The position numbers and the translations under genes were made by a program. The notes below the pieces were generated by a model that had not been told where the DNA came from, did no database searches, and was given only the letters and a program-made list of their open reading frames with translations. A stretch of DNA of 64,000 bases from Acanthochromis polyacanthus (Eukaryota > Chordata > Actinopteri > Pomacentridae), in NCBI RefSeq assembly GCF_021347895.1, contig NC_067135.1:2411320-2475319 (forward strand). Reading direction: 5' to 3'. This document shows positions 1 through 9,784 of this stretch, piece after piece. Every line of letters begins with the position of its first letter. Within the stretch, counting starts at the first letter, position 1.

Positions 1-231
1 CAAACTAATTTAAATGTACGAGAACCCAAGAAAACACAAAATGCTTTTTTAGATGATTTTACCTTTTGAAGGTTCAGCCCATCTCACCCGATGTGGAAAG
101 TAATTGCCCCCTTAGCTAAAGAAAAACAAAACAATTGCATTTTGTGGCTTATCCTTGTCTAATGTTCAATAAATGTAAATTTTAGTTTTATCTGGAACGA
201 TGGCCAGTTTAGACGTTTGAAGACGTTAGAA
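1..231. other. AT-rich flank, no gene recognised
   Basis: AT-rich single-copy-looking DNA to the left of the hAT element. I see no coding region, RNA gene or repeat in it. Confidence 0.5.
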
Positions 232-1063
232 CAGGGGTCGGCAATCCGCGGCTCCGGAGCCGCATGCGGCTCTTTCAGCCCTCTGTTGTGGCTCCTTGTA
301 ACTTTGGAAAATAAATTGTTCTGCCTTTAAGGAGCGTTTCAATGCATTTTAATATAGAGAGTTTTATTGTGAAATTACCGCTCTTATTTGGACGTGTCAC
401 TCCACCGGATGTGCTGTGGTTTTCCCCTGGGTGGGACATGAGAGCGCAAAGTTGATGCAGAGAAGATGGAGAAGCAATGCCTGTAGTTTCACATCGTTTT
501 GTACTCAAGAATGACAAGCCTGTATATTAAAGCTACACTCCAAGAAAGACACGTCTTGTCTTTGAGTCAAAAGACAAGTATCAGTATCTACTTAGTATCT
601 ACTCTTTGATAGGGTAATACACGTTACTCGCAAGAACACGTCCAGCATCCAGGTAGCAGGTCAGAGAGTCAGAGGAGTGTTGTCTTGGAAAATAGGGCAG
701 CGACTTACCAGAGAAAAGTTATTAGCTTAAGATAAATAGACTTTACAAGTTAAATAGACATTCACAAATTATTGATTTCCAGCTAACATTACGTAACATA
801 TGAGGTCCAGGAGTAAAAATGACATTAACCAAGTAAGATAAATATTAGTGGAAGGACACAATTTAAAAAATGAATTTATCTAATTAGAGGCTTTGTAATT
901 AATTAATCACGACTGATTAACAAGGACATAGAGGTAAAAAAGCGATATATGCAGTGTTGTCTTCATTTTAAATGCCAAAAGGATTTTGCGGCTCCCGGTG
1001 TTTTCTTTTCTGTGGGAAACGGGTCGAAATGGCTCTTTGAGTGTTAAAGGTTGCTGACCCCTG
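232..1063. mobile_element. non-autonomous hAT element with 8-bp target duplication
   Basis: The left end reads CAGGGGTCGGCAA (232-244) and the right end TTGCTGACCCCTG (1051-1063), inverted repeats with one mismatch. They are flanked by cgttagaa (224-231) and cgtttgaa (1064-1071), an 8-bp target duplication with one mismatch, as hAT transposases leave. The subterminal GGCTCCGGAGCCGCATGCGG is typical of vertebrate hAT ends with a CAGGGGTC terminus. No transposase frame is present inside its ~830 bp, so it would depend on an element elsewhere. The near-identical duplication suggests a fairly young insertion. Confidence 0.85.
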
Positions 1064-1501
1064 CGTTTGAAGTTTCACGATGTCTCAGACCTCCGCACCC
1101 AAACAGCCAAACAGGTTGGGAACCACTGACATAAACAATGAATGGGATGCGGGAAATTGCCGGACGGTATTCCCAATGGAGGAATCTCATTTTGGCCGCT
1201 TGTATCCGCGATCTTTTTCTTTCAGTCTCTATCCAGAGCTCATGACCATAGGTGAGTGTTGGAACGCAAATGGATGGTAAACTGAGAGCTTCCCCAAGCG
1301 AAAGAGTTCAGATTTCTCGGGATCTTGTTCACAAGTGACAGGATGAAAGTTTGCAAAAGAAAAATGAAAAGAAGCCTTGAACACATTGGTCCAGCCAGTT
1401 TAATGTGGACCTGGTTAGGACAACCAGCAAAAAGTGAAAGTTAATAAGGTGTCGCCTCACTTTGGGGTGTTATAAAGCGAAAGGCAAAGCAACACAATCC
1501 T
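1064..1501. other. intergenic, with an isolated hAT terminal repeat at 1112-1128
   Basis: CAGGTTGGGAACCACTG (1112-1128) is the reverse complement of a common vertebrate hAT terminus (CAGTGGTTCCCAACCTG). I find no partner end nearby, so it is probably a relic. The 66-codon frame at 1080-1280 has no recognisable similarity and I do not call it a gene. Confidence 0.4.
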
Positions 1502-1739
1502 TTAACTCTTTCCCCCTTGGACGCCTATTAGGAACAACCCATACATATACTACTAGGGCTACCCATAGAGCATAATTCTATAAATGACAACGATTTTTCA
1601 CAAGTGATTATAAATGTGTTTCACACTCACAAAATTTATTGAAACATATACATATTTGGTATCTCCTGAAACCTTAGACTCTGAACTATCCATTTATGGA
1701 TGGCAAAATGTAATTCAATTAATTATTTAAAAATAACAC

Positions 1740-2455
1740 CTCAATGAAAAAGAGAATCTAACTGTGCAAAGTTAAAAAACGAGTACAAAAAGTACACTCA
1801 GCACCTGATAAAACAAGGTTCTAAACACTATATTCATAAAAAAAAGTTAAAATATATTTGTCAAAGTATTGGTAAAGATTTCATATCATGAGATACACAG
1901 TATAGACAGGAAAATACATATTTGAACCTGTTTTACACTTGTGTGTACCTCACTCGTTTTTTCCCCATTTAGCTCATCAACTCATTTACATTGGCAATAA
2001 AGAAACTCTGTAATTCTGAACAACTTTTTCATTATAGAAACATCTCATAACATCTGAAAAGTCAGATTAATCTGAACCTGATGTGATTTCAATGAATTAT
2101 CTATGAAATACACCACACTGAAAATGAAAGTTTACATAGAAAAGTGCAAAAAACGAGAACAAAATAATACATTCAGCACCTGATAAAACTGTGTTTCAAA
2201 GCAGTATAATCATCAATATGTTTCAAAATATATTTGTCAAATTATTGGTAAAGATTTTATATCATGAGATATACAGTGTAGACAGGAGTACACCTGTTTG
2301 AACTTGTTCTACCATTTGTGTGTACCTCAATCGTTTTTTCCCCACATTTGGCTCATCAACTCATTTACATACTCCTGCACTCTGAATTGTCCTTTTTCAA
2401 TATAGAAACATCTCATAATGTCTTAAAAGTCTCATTGATCTGAACCTAATGTGAC
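1740..2455. repeat. ~375-bp tandem duplication in the piggyBac 3' region
   Basis: The segment from about 1755 to 2110 is repeated from about 2140 to 2455. Shared landmarks are CAGCACCTGATAAAAC, TTGTCAAA-TATTGGTAAAGATTT, ATCATGAGATA-ACAGT-TAGACAGGA, CTCATCAACTCATTTACAT and AGAAACATCTCATAA. Copies are roughly 80-85% alike by eye. The copy next to the gene ends at the transposase stop codon. Confidence 0.8.
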
Positions 2456-4216
2456 TCAGTCCTCAGGTGGATGCAACTGCCGGAAACAGTCATTGCACAT
2501 GTGTGCATTGCATGTTGAACAGCCAAATACAGTTTCATGGCGGCGTTCCTTCTTGTAGCAGCTTTTGCACCTGCGGTGTTTTCCAGGGAGTCGCTCAAAG
2601 GTGTGTGTCATCTTGCGTTTCAGCATGTCAATGTTTATGGGAGATCCACACTCGCGAATGGCTGCTCTCTTTCTACTGGAGAAATCATTGACCAACTCCT
2701 TACCCAGCTCCAAGATGAAATCCTTCTGGGTGTAGCGCTTTTTCCTTCCCATCTGTCTGGTTGATGCCAGTTTGTACACAATCCAGGCATTTACACGGCA
2801 GCAGTCAACCACAAACCATAAGATGTACTTCCAGTATTTTTTACTGGCTCTAGATGCTGCATACTTTTTCCTTAGTTGATCATGAACATCAACGCCATTC
2901 ATGTGTTGGTTATATCTGCTGATAGCCTGAGGTTGTGGCACAGTCAGTTTCTGTCTTCCCACCTGTCGTTCACAGGTAACCATTTCACTTGGATGTGGAA
3001 GGCAACTGTGAGCAACAACTACAATGTTGTTGTCATTCCATGCAGTTACAGTGATGTTGCTTTTCTGAAAGCTCAGGGTGTCACCTCTTTGGGGCAGCAG
3101 TCTTTTGAGGTGCTGTTTCTTTTGTTTGATGGCAGGGGGGGTATCTTTTTTGTTCGTCATCATTGTACCACACGCATATATGTGGTCTGACAGGAGATGC
3201 TCCAGCAATGTAACTGAAGAGAAAAAACGATCAATGTAAACACAGTGATTTAGGCCCACTAAGTCTCGTGTCATCTCATGCACAACTCGATATCCTAGTC
3301 CATGAAGCTTCTGAAGAGGAGTCTGATCACGCTTGCCTGAATATAATTGAAAATCAGACATGTACGCTGTTCTGCCATCACATCTTGCCCAAAATTTTAT
3401 TCCAAACTTTTCTGGTTTGTTTGGCATGTACATGCGCAGCTCTGTTCTCCCTTTATAGCCCTTCATGGCTTCATCAATGGAAATGTCACGAGTATGTGTG
3501 TAATACTTTTTGAAATTGTGACGTGCCATATCAACTGTAGGAGCGACTTTAGATACGGGATGATAACGAGGATCTTTTCTATCAATACGCGCTGCAGCAT
3601 GATTGCAATGTAGGTACTGACAAAGTTTTTCATACCTGTTCATTGTCATGACGCGCTGAAAACCACTGGCTCCCAGAAATGGATCTCCAGACCAGTAGTC
3701 CGAGTATTCGTGCATGGGATTTACACCCATTAGAATGCATAGTCCAAACAACGCTTTGATCTCTTCTCCGTCCGTGGGAATCCAGTATTTGTCCTCTTGT
3801 CCGCTTTCTCGCCTGCAGAGCGCTGCATACGCGTTTGTTTCTTTAGCAATCCTGACATACTCCTCGTCTGTGAAGAAAAGACTGAAATACTTCAGCGGTG
3901 TAGCCTCAGTAACATCCAGATTTCTGGGCAAGTTGGGTCCATAATCAAGAACAAAGTCCTCGATAACTTGTTCGGATATCTCACGAGTCCAGGGAGAAGC
4001 TGCATCCCCGTCGCTGCGGTCGCCGCCTCCGCCACGCTCTTCCACCTCCTCTTCGTAAGTATCACCGTCCGAAATGTCACTGTCACTGCTTTCAACCGTG
4101 GGATTAAAATCCTCATCACTTTGAAAGCCCAAAAAGTCCGAGTCTGAGTCACTTTCCCCAAAGTTATCAAAAAAAAACTGCCGCTCATCATCTTCTGTCA
4201 CTCTGCGCGCTGCCAT
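2456..4216 (-). CDS. piggyBac transposase (PGBD-like), 586 aa
   Basis: A single-exon frame that encodes the enzyme excising and inserting the surrounding element at TTAA without net DNA synthesis. The acidic, Ser/Asp-rich N-terminus (residues 20-60) is typical of the superfamily. The DDE/D catalytic core is intact: D248 in ISIDEAMKGYKGR, D329 in HCVYIDRFF, and D443/D446 in NGVDVHDQLRKKY, spaced as in the family. The C-terminus carries a cysteine-rich domain with CKSC (550-553), CSTC (566-569), HMCNDC (572-577) and H582, as used for terminal-repeat binding. The length matches full-size piggyBac transposases (about 580-600 aa). The ATG opens just inside the element with no intron. No stop or frameshift is seen, so the protein may be active. 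It is an element gene; a domesticated host PGBD gene is unlikely because TTAA-flanked inverted repeats are still present. Confidence 0.95.
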   Translation of the reverse strand: MAARRVTEDDERQFFFDNFGESDSDSDFLGFQSDEDFNPTVESSDSDISDGDTYEEEVEERGGGGDRSDGDAASPWTREISEQVIEDFVLDYGPNLPRNLDVTEATPLKYFSLFFTDEEYVRIAKETNAYAALCRRESGQEDKYWIPTDGEEIKALFGLCILMGVNPMHEYSDYWSGDPFLGASGFQRVMTMNRYEKLCQYLHCNHAAARIDRKDPRYHPVSKVAPTVDMARHNFKKYYTHTRDISIDEAMKGYKGRTELRMYMPNKPEKFGIKFWARCDGRTAYMSDFQLYSGKRDQTPLQKLHGLGYRVVHEMTRDLVGLNHCVYIDRFFSSVTLLEHLLSDHIYACGTMMTNKKDTPPAIKQKKQHLKRLLPQRGDTLSFQKSNITVTAWNDNNIVVVAHSCLPHPSEMVTCERQVGRQKLTVPQPQAISRYNQHMNGVDVHDQLRKKYAASRASKKYWKYILWFVVDCCRVNAWIVYKLASTRQMGRKKRYTQKDFILELGKELVNDFSSRKRAAIRECGSPINIDMLKRKMTHTFERLPGKHRRCKSCYKKERRHETVFGCSTCNAHMCNDCFRQLHPPED

Positions 4217-4698
4217 TTTCTCATTGCCTCTCTCGTGTTGTGTTTTTCCCGGTCTCGCGTTCTTTCCCCCCCCCCCGAAGTGTACTTCGTGTAAATTCGG
4301 GAAAAACCGTCAAAAAATACATTCTTAAATCCTATTGGTCAGCGTAGTGAGGGCCGAGGTGCTCCCCACCTGTCACATCCTTGTTGCTAAGGAGAAAACG
4401 CAGCTGTTTCTAATGGTCGTCAAAAGCCGTCATTTGGGAAATGACGGAGGTGTCAAAAGTCGTCATTAAGGATACAGGGGGGGTCGTCAAATGTCGTCTT
4501 TATGGGGGAAAGAGTTAAGTCCTTCTGTGGGGCCTGGATTTATTGATATAGTACATCTGATGTGTTTTTAATTTTACATCAGAGCAAATACCCTCTTTTT
4601 ACAGTTTGGAATCATTTCAAATTGCAATGATATTGCACAGGATTGTACTTCTTTCTGTTGTTCACTGTATATCTACATCTACCTTTGCTTTTTGTCAG

Positions 4699-5441
4699 TT
4701 CTTCCACTGTCAGAGACTTCAATGAGGTGACTCCACCGATGCAGAAACCAACATCTGCTGCAGGAACTTCAGAGCTGGAGCTGATTTCTGCAAACACCTC
4801 AGAAGCTGCTCCTGTTAGAACAACTGAATGTTTTAAACCTCTTGTCAAGAAGAGGGTAAAACGGTTTGAATTTGGTGAGTCTGTGTTCAGCAAAACTTTC
4901 TTTCCTCCATCTGAAAGTTTAATGGAAGACATCTTCTAGTCTACACCTAAATTATTATTCATTGGTGCAATCAGACTTTTGACTTCCTGTATATCTGCTT
5001 TGTGTTTTTTTTTCCTTTCAGTCAATTGCTGCTTAGGACATTCCTCAAAAAGAATACCACTGCCAAGGATTAAAGAATACTATATACAACATGAAGGAAT
5101 GTGTCCTATTAATGCCATTGTGTAAGTAAAAGCTAAGAATAGCTAATTAACATGGATATGAAAGGAATACTATTTGAGGGATGTCACTGTATTGGAGGTT
5201 CGTGTTTTTTGTCTTTGAAAGACAAACTGTGCATCATATTTCCAAATGCCAGGATATTTTAGAGCTGCTTCTTACAACTACCAGAATAATAACAGATGTC
5301 TTCTTGTCTCTCAACAGACTGACTACCGTAACAGGAAAGCACATCTGTTTTGATCCAGATGATAAATGGGTCCAGAGGGTCATGAAACACCTTCAGTCAA
5401 GACTTAAGATTCAAGAAGCTTCACTGTCTGACAGATGTTAA
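4699..5441 (+). CDS. CC chemokine, 3 exons, start uncertain
   Basis: A secreted chemoattractant of the CC family. The exons that can be joined are about 4699-4874, 5022-5121 and 5318-5441 (TAA). Intron phases are 1 and then 2, the canonical CC chemokine pattern. Exon 2 starts at the adjacent cysteines (VNCCLGHSSKRIP) and contains the third, GMCPINAIV. Exon 3 has the fourth in TVTGKHICFDPDDKWVQRV, the usual last-strand and C-terminal-helix motif, then a short tail ending in Cys. Before the cysteines there is an unusually long Ser/Thr-rich segment ending in KKRVKRFEF, a basic stretch that could be a furin-type site. In this frame the hydrophobic, signal-peptide-like run LYFFLLFTVYLHLPLLF (from 4643) begins at TTG with a stop upstream, so the true start is either mutated or in an upstream exon. 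Polyadenylation signal at 5502. The orthologue is uncertain; CCL19/21/25-like is possible. Confidence 0.8.
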
Positions 5442-5501
5442 CTAAAGTTACTGTTGGACAAAAATACTAAACAGACTGAATTAACTGTAATGACTGGAAA
5501 C

Positions 5502-5507
5502 AATAAA
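5502..5507 (+). terminator. polyadenylation signal of the chemokine gene
   Basis: AATAAA 61 bp after the chemokine stop codon, on the same strand. Confidence 0.6.
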
Positions 5508-6059
5508 ACGTCACAAATATCACAGTAAGGTCTGAACACCTGGACAGGCCTGTAGGGGTGAATATCTGCCTTCTTCTAATGTGATTTATGGTTCAAAATG
5601 ATTCATGTTCATGTTATGGTTTAATTAGTGCTAAGAAGCCAGAGACTAATTCCTCCTATAGCAGAATGCTGAAGAGCAGTCAGACCATTCTACATGTTCA
5701 GCTATAAGACTGGAGGATACATAATGAATGCTAACGCTCAGAAAGCACATATTATATCTGCATTATGACCTTTTATATCCAAGCCTCTGCAATAGATTTC
5801 TGTTGTTTTGACTCCTGTGGGCCTTTAAGCCTTTGGTGTGGTTAGAAGTTGGTTCAGTGTTAAAAGTTCAGTGAATAATGATTCCTATGTCTGCTGAAAA
5901 CTACATTATATCAGTTTCTAAATCTTCTATCACAAATGTATTGGCGGCTTATATTTGCTCATACACAGAAATATGAATAAATGATTTGCAAATGTTGTAA
6001 AAGGAGACTGATTGTTTTGAAAACAAAACATTCTGGAGAGATTTTTAATCTAAAATGAA
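5508..6059. other. intergenic, no gene seen
   Basis: AT-rich sequence between the chemokine polyadenylation signal and the first minisatellite. I see no coding potential or repeat structure. Confidence 0.4.
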
Positions 6060-6476
6060 CATCCTGTATGATAAACAGCCAGTGCGATAACATAAACAAC
6101 CAGTGCATCAAAATAAACATCCTGTATGATAAAATAAACAACAAGTGCGATAAAATAAACAGCCAGTTCAGTAAAAATAAACAGCCAGTGTGATAAAATA
6201 AACAACCAGTGCGATAAAATAAACAACCAGTGTGTCAAAATAAACAGCCAGTGCGATAAAATAAACAACCAGTGCCATAAAAATAAACAGCCAGTGCGAT
6301 AAAATAAACAACCAGTGTGATAAAATAAACAACCAGTGCCATAAAAATAAACAGCCAGTGCGATAAAATAAACAACCAGTGCATCAAAATAAACAACCAG
6401 TGCGATAAAATGAACCAGTGCGATAAAATAAACAACCAGTGCGTCAAAATAAATAACCAGTGCGATAAAATGAACA
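6060..6476. repeat. 21-bp minisatellite, small array (~20 copies)
   Basis: Tandem copies of ATAAACAACCAGTGCGATAAA-type units, period 21, with variants such as GTGCATCAAA, GTGTGATAAA and an extra A in some units. Because 21 is divisible by 3, the array gives long frames on the minus strand (FILSHWL heptads). These are not proteins. The same unit forms the large array at 11.5-14.1 kb. Confidence 0.93.
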
Positions 6477-7076
6477 AAATGTGATAGAATAAGTATTGTT
6501 ACACATTACATTCAAAGTAATGTTTCGGTTAAGGCTTTTATTCAATAATTGGATTCTGTAGCAATTTAAAATTTTTAATTATTCCTCATTTTCAATTGTA
6601 AAACAAAACAGGATGGAATTATTAAATATCACATGTTATATAATAAACAAAAAGGTATTTAACACACTAAAACACAACAAGGTCAGAGGGCTGGAATGAT
6701 GAGGAAATAGCAAAATAACATTTAATAAACTCACCTATAACTTTTTAACAACCTTCATTCAACCAGAAGTTTTTGACTGATATTTTCTACTGTTATTCCA
6801 AATTAAATTAGACTGAACACTGGAACCCAGCTCCTGTTCCTGTTCTAATGTAGAAGAACAGTTTCTGCAGAATGTTGTGATGTCACAGTGAAAGTGACCT
6901 TTCACCTGGATGTAAAATGACATCATCGTTTTATCCTAATTAGACATTTTTGTCACATTTTTTTGCATGTGTACTGTCAGAACTCTTGAAGCATGTAGGA
7001 GTCTCCACCTGCTGGAATGACCGAGTACTGCAGATAAAATACAACATAGACTGTACAGTTAAATCTAAATATGCTT
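6477..7076. other. intergenic, no gene seen
   Basis: AT-rich stretch with no recognisable exon, RNA gene or tandem repeat. Confidence 0.4.
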
Positions 7077-7161
7077 AACCTCTTAAGCCCTGGCCATATT
7101 TTCAGAAAAAAACGCCGGGAATTCTTCGGCCCACCCGTGGGCTGACCGGGCTTAAGAGGTT
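7077..7161. mobile_element. 85-bp palindromic miniature element
   Basis: AACCTCTTAAGCCC (7077-7090) and GGGCTTAAGAGGTT (7148-7161) are perfect 14-bp inverted repeats around a 57-bp centre. TTAA occurs in both arms (7083-7086, 7152-7155), so a minimal TTAA-flanked piggyBac-type deletion derivative is one reading. A plain hairpin repeat is the alternative. Confidence 0.5.
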
Positions 7162-7261
7162 GACATTAGGGTCAGATTTTTTACATCTTCTTCCCGTAAT
7201 GCTTTCTAATTTAGTTTTGTCTCATAATTGTATATTACTGTGAATATTTATACTTCTATAC

Positions 7262-7675
7262 CAGGGGTGTCCAACATCTGGCCCATGGACCAAAAGTGGT
7301 CCTCCAGAGGGTCCAATCCGGTCCTCAAAGTGTAAAAACTCCACAGAAGACATTAACTGCAGATAGTAAATTAGTAAAACTATAAATTTAAAATAATTTC
7401 TAGAACATGACAAGTTGTTGTGATCATAAATTACTGGATTGTTCATTGTTCTTTTGACATTTTGTGTCTCATTTTTGTAATATTTTGTCTTGTTGTTTTT
7501 AGTCAGACTTTTGACGTCTATCTCATGTTTTTGTCTGTTTCCTTTTTGTCTCATGAGACACAAGACAACAACAAAGGGATACAAAATGACCACAAAGACA
7601 CTCAACAACCACAGGTCCGGTCTACTTGAGACCAAACTGGGCTGAATGTGAACTAGAATGAATTTGACATCCGTG
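7262..7675. mobile_element. non-autonomous hAT-like element (CAGGGGTGTCCAAC end)
   Basis: The left end CAGGGGTGTCCAAC (7262-7275) and the degraded right end TTTGACATCCGTG (to 7675) are imperfect inverted repeats. The flanks ttctatac (7254-7261) and ttctagaa (7676-7683) match at 6 of 8 positions, consistent with an old 8-bp hAT duplication. The interior contains TTTTGTGTCTCATTTTTG-type text followed by its inverse (ACACAAGACAACAACAAAGG), the same motif that forms the large T-rich minisatellites elsewhere in the window. A second copy starts at 34124. Confidence 0.7.
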
Positions 7676-7780
7676 TTCTAGAATATTCCGGATTGATATT
7701 TGTTCTTTATTTTTCTGCTGCCGGTGACAGTGAAACTCTGTGTAATTTTATACACCTGCAGTAACTTGTTGAACACACTG
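7617..7780. repeat. segment duplicated again at 9603-9770
   Basis: Text from GAGACCAAACTGGGCTGAATG through the hAT right end and the flank TTCTAGAATATTCC, GGTGACAGTGA and CTGCAGTAACTTGTTGAA recurs in the same order and orientation at 9603-9770. The duplicated block includes the hAT end plus unique flank, so it is a segmental duplication and not a second transposition. Confidence 0.75.
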
Positions 7781-7943
7781 AGTTCACCAAGTAAAGTATT
7801 GAAAGTATTTGATTTTAAATACTTTCATTTACTGCAAATGAATATCTGCTCCAAATGTCTCCCTAATAATCATTATCAGCCTTAAAAACCCACAAACACC
7901 CCTCTATACTGGACCACACTTAGTACAGTCCGGTTCCCCTTTC

Positions 7944-8035
7944 TATAAATCTGCTTGGAATCTTCCACTTCCTGTTTGTCAAAGTGGCCTTCTACCTGGA
8001 CAGGTTTAGTTGGAGCTCATCAACAAACATTTTGG
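7944..8035 (+). promoter_or_regulatory. possible TATA promoter and non-coding first exon
   Basis: TATAAAT at 7944-7950 is followed 86 bp later by a strong splice donor (TTTTGG|GTAAGT, exon end 8035). This could be the untranslated first exon of the decayed nmrk2-like gene whose coding exon starts near 9121. This is inference from motif spacing only. Confidence 0.25.
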
Positions 8036-9120
8036 GTAAGTGCACTTTAATCTGGATGGATGACACTGAATTAGAGTCTGTTTTAATGAGACTGAGTTCA
8101 GATGTGTAGCTCTGTCATTAAATAGGAAATTATTTCTCAGAATTCACAGAGAAAAGTCTGAAATGTTTTCTAGGTTAGCGTCCCACATGTTCTGTGGCTC
8201 AGCTAAAGCTAACTCTCTCCAACTTCTGGATCTCTGGAGTTGCTTGTTGTTCAAATATCTTCTAGAGGTGCTGAAGCTCAGAAAGTCTGAGATGTTTGTT
8301 CAGAATCAGCTCATTCTCAAGTCTGATCTGAACTTTCCCTAAACTTAGGAGTTAATGACAGAGCAGCACATCCAGTCTCATTTATGTAGAGATTAAACTT
8401 CAGTGTCATTCATTGATGTTAAAGTGCAGTTTTTCACATGTTTGTTGCTCATGCTCCCGACCAAACCAGTCCAGGTGGAAGACGATGTGAAGAGAAGCTC
8501 CAGAGGATGAAGATCACACTTTTATGTTGGAAATAAATGTCCTTTAATTAGACATTGTCATGCAAAAGTTTGATTTCCCTTTAATGATTTTCAAATCTTT
8601 GAGTGTTTTGTTGATGTTGGTTTCTAAATGTTTTCTGACACTCGGCCCCAAACATTAAAACCTTCTACGGCTCACAAGCTGCAACAATTCACACATTATC
8701 AACGATCTTTGTGACTAAACTCAGATAAAAAGTGAAAAACTGTCTGATTCCTGCATCATGAATGTAAATCTTTTTGGTTTTTATGACAGTAAACTGAATA
8801 TATTTGGGTTTGACATTTTATAAACCAAAACAAGAAATGAATTAGTGGAGAAAACAATCAACAGATTAATGGACAAAGAAAATGTGTTTTCTAACATATA
8901 TATGAGTAGCAGCGACAGCAGAAAGAGGTCCTCTCTGAGTGGAAGAACGGCGTCCGAGTGGCAGCTCCCTTTCTGTTCTTACCTTACTCACTAAACTCAA
9001 GGTCCATGGAGGACTCCAGTGGTTGATGTTTCCTGCTGCAACCTTCTCTTTTTCAGCTTTCTTCCATGTCCGATCATTCATGACCTGGACTTTGTTGACG
9101 TTTTTGACCCTTTTTCCAAG
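8036..9120. other. no gene recognised
   Basis: AT-rich sequence between the putative first exon and the nmrk2-like fragment. The short frames here show no domain features. Confidence 0.35.
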
Positions 9121-9247
9121 CTTTGACCGATCCGAGAACATGAAGTACATCAACGGCATCGGTGGCGTAACCGATGGAGGGAAAACCAGCTTCACCGACC
9201 GGCTGATCAAGAACCTGCCAAACTGCTGCCTGGTCTATCAGGACCAC
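9121..9247 (+). pseudogene. nmrk2: orphan exon resembling nicotinamide riboside kinase 2
   Basis: ATG at 9140 opens a 36-codon stretch matching the start of NMRK2, which phosphorylates nicotinamide riboside in NAD synthesis: MKYINGIGGVT, the P-loop GGVTDGGKTS (Walker A lysine at residue 15), then RLIKNLPNCC and VYQD. A splice acceptor-like CTTTTTCCAAG ends at 9120. After QD the family continues with DFF, but here the reading becomes HTGLYIVLF and no splice donor is found. No later kinase exon is seen before the arfip1 promoter, so I read it as a truncated gene remnant or duplicated exon. Confidence 0.6.
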
Positions 9248-9587
9248 ACAGGGTTATATATAGTGCTGTTCTTGCACAATATCTGTCACTTAATTGCCCT
9301 CAGGATTCTGTCGTTGAGCTTACCAGTTTTGCATAACAGGCAGATGCTGCAGCTGATGATGCTGTAATTCACATAAACAAGGAAACACATCCATCATAGT
9401 TTGAGTGTTAACAGTCCAAAATGAAGAGGTCATATACAGCTTTCCTATTGGGTTAAAGAGTAAAAAAAACAACATGAAAAATACTTTGTAAAAGCCAGAG
9501 GTCGGTAGCAGCTTTCATTGTTTCTTACAACTTTTCGGAGGCCCCCTCAAAATATCTGTTGTACCCCCCCCCCCAACTAAAATTAAT

Positions 9588-9602
9588 CTGGATCCGTCCC
9601 TG
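9588..9602. mobile_element. hAT terminal-repeat relic
   Basis: CTGGATCCGTCCCTG is the reverse complement of CAGGGACGGATCCAG, resembling a common vertebrate hAT terminus. The partner end is not found. Confidence 0.35.
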
Positions 9603-9770
9603 CCATTTGAGACCAAACTGAGCTGAATGTGGAACCTCAGCTAGAATGAGTTTGACATCCGGTTTCTAGAATATTCCAGATTGACGTTTATTCTTTATTT
9701 TACTGTCCCAGGTGACAGTGATTTTATACTCCTGCAGTCACTTGTTGAAGGCAGTATTTGTACACGATGT
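9603..9770. repeat. second copy of the 7617-7780 segment
   Basis: It matches 7617-7780 in order and orientation (GAGACCAAACTGAGCTGAATG, TTGACATCCG, TCTAGAATATTCCAGATTGA, GGTGACAGTG, CTGCAGTCACTTGTTGAAG). It lies just upstream of the arfip1 promoter. Confidence 0.75.
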
Positions 9771-9784
9771 ACTTCAAATATTCT

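Larger units (their letters stand above)
1502..4518 (-). mobile_element. apparently intact piggyBac transposon
   Basis: TTAA target sites lie at 1502-1505 and 4515-4518. Just inside are perfect 11-bp inverted repeats, CTCTTTCCCCC (1506-1516) and GGGGGAAAGAG (4504-4514). The 3.0-kb element holds one uninterrupted transposase gene on the minus strand. Below the right end, GTCGTCA/GTCATT-type motifs recur between about 4425 and 4500 and could be subterminal transposase-binding repeats (inference). The 3' untranslated part contains an internal duplication. TTAA target duplication is diagnostic of the piggyBac superfamily. Perfect ends plus an open frame suggest recent activity. Confidence 0.93.
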
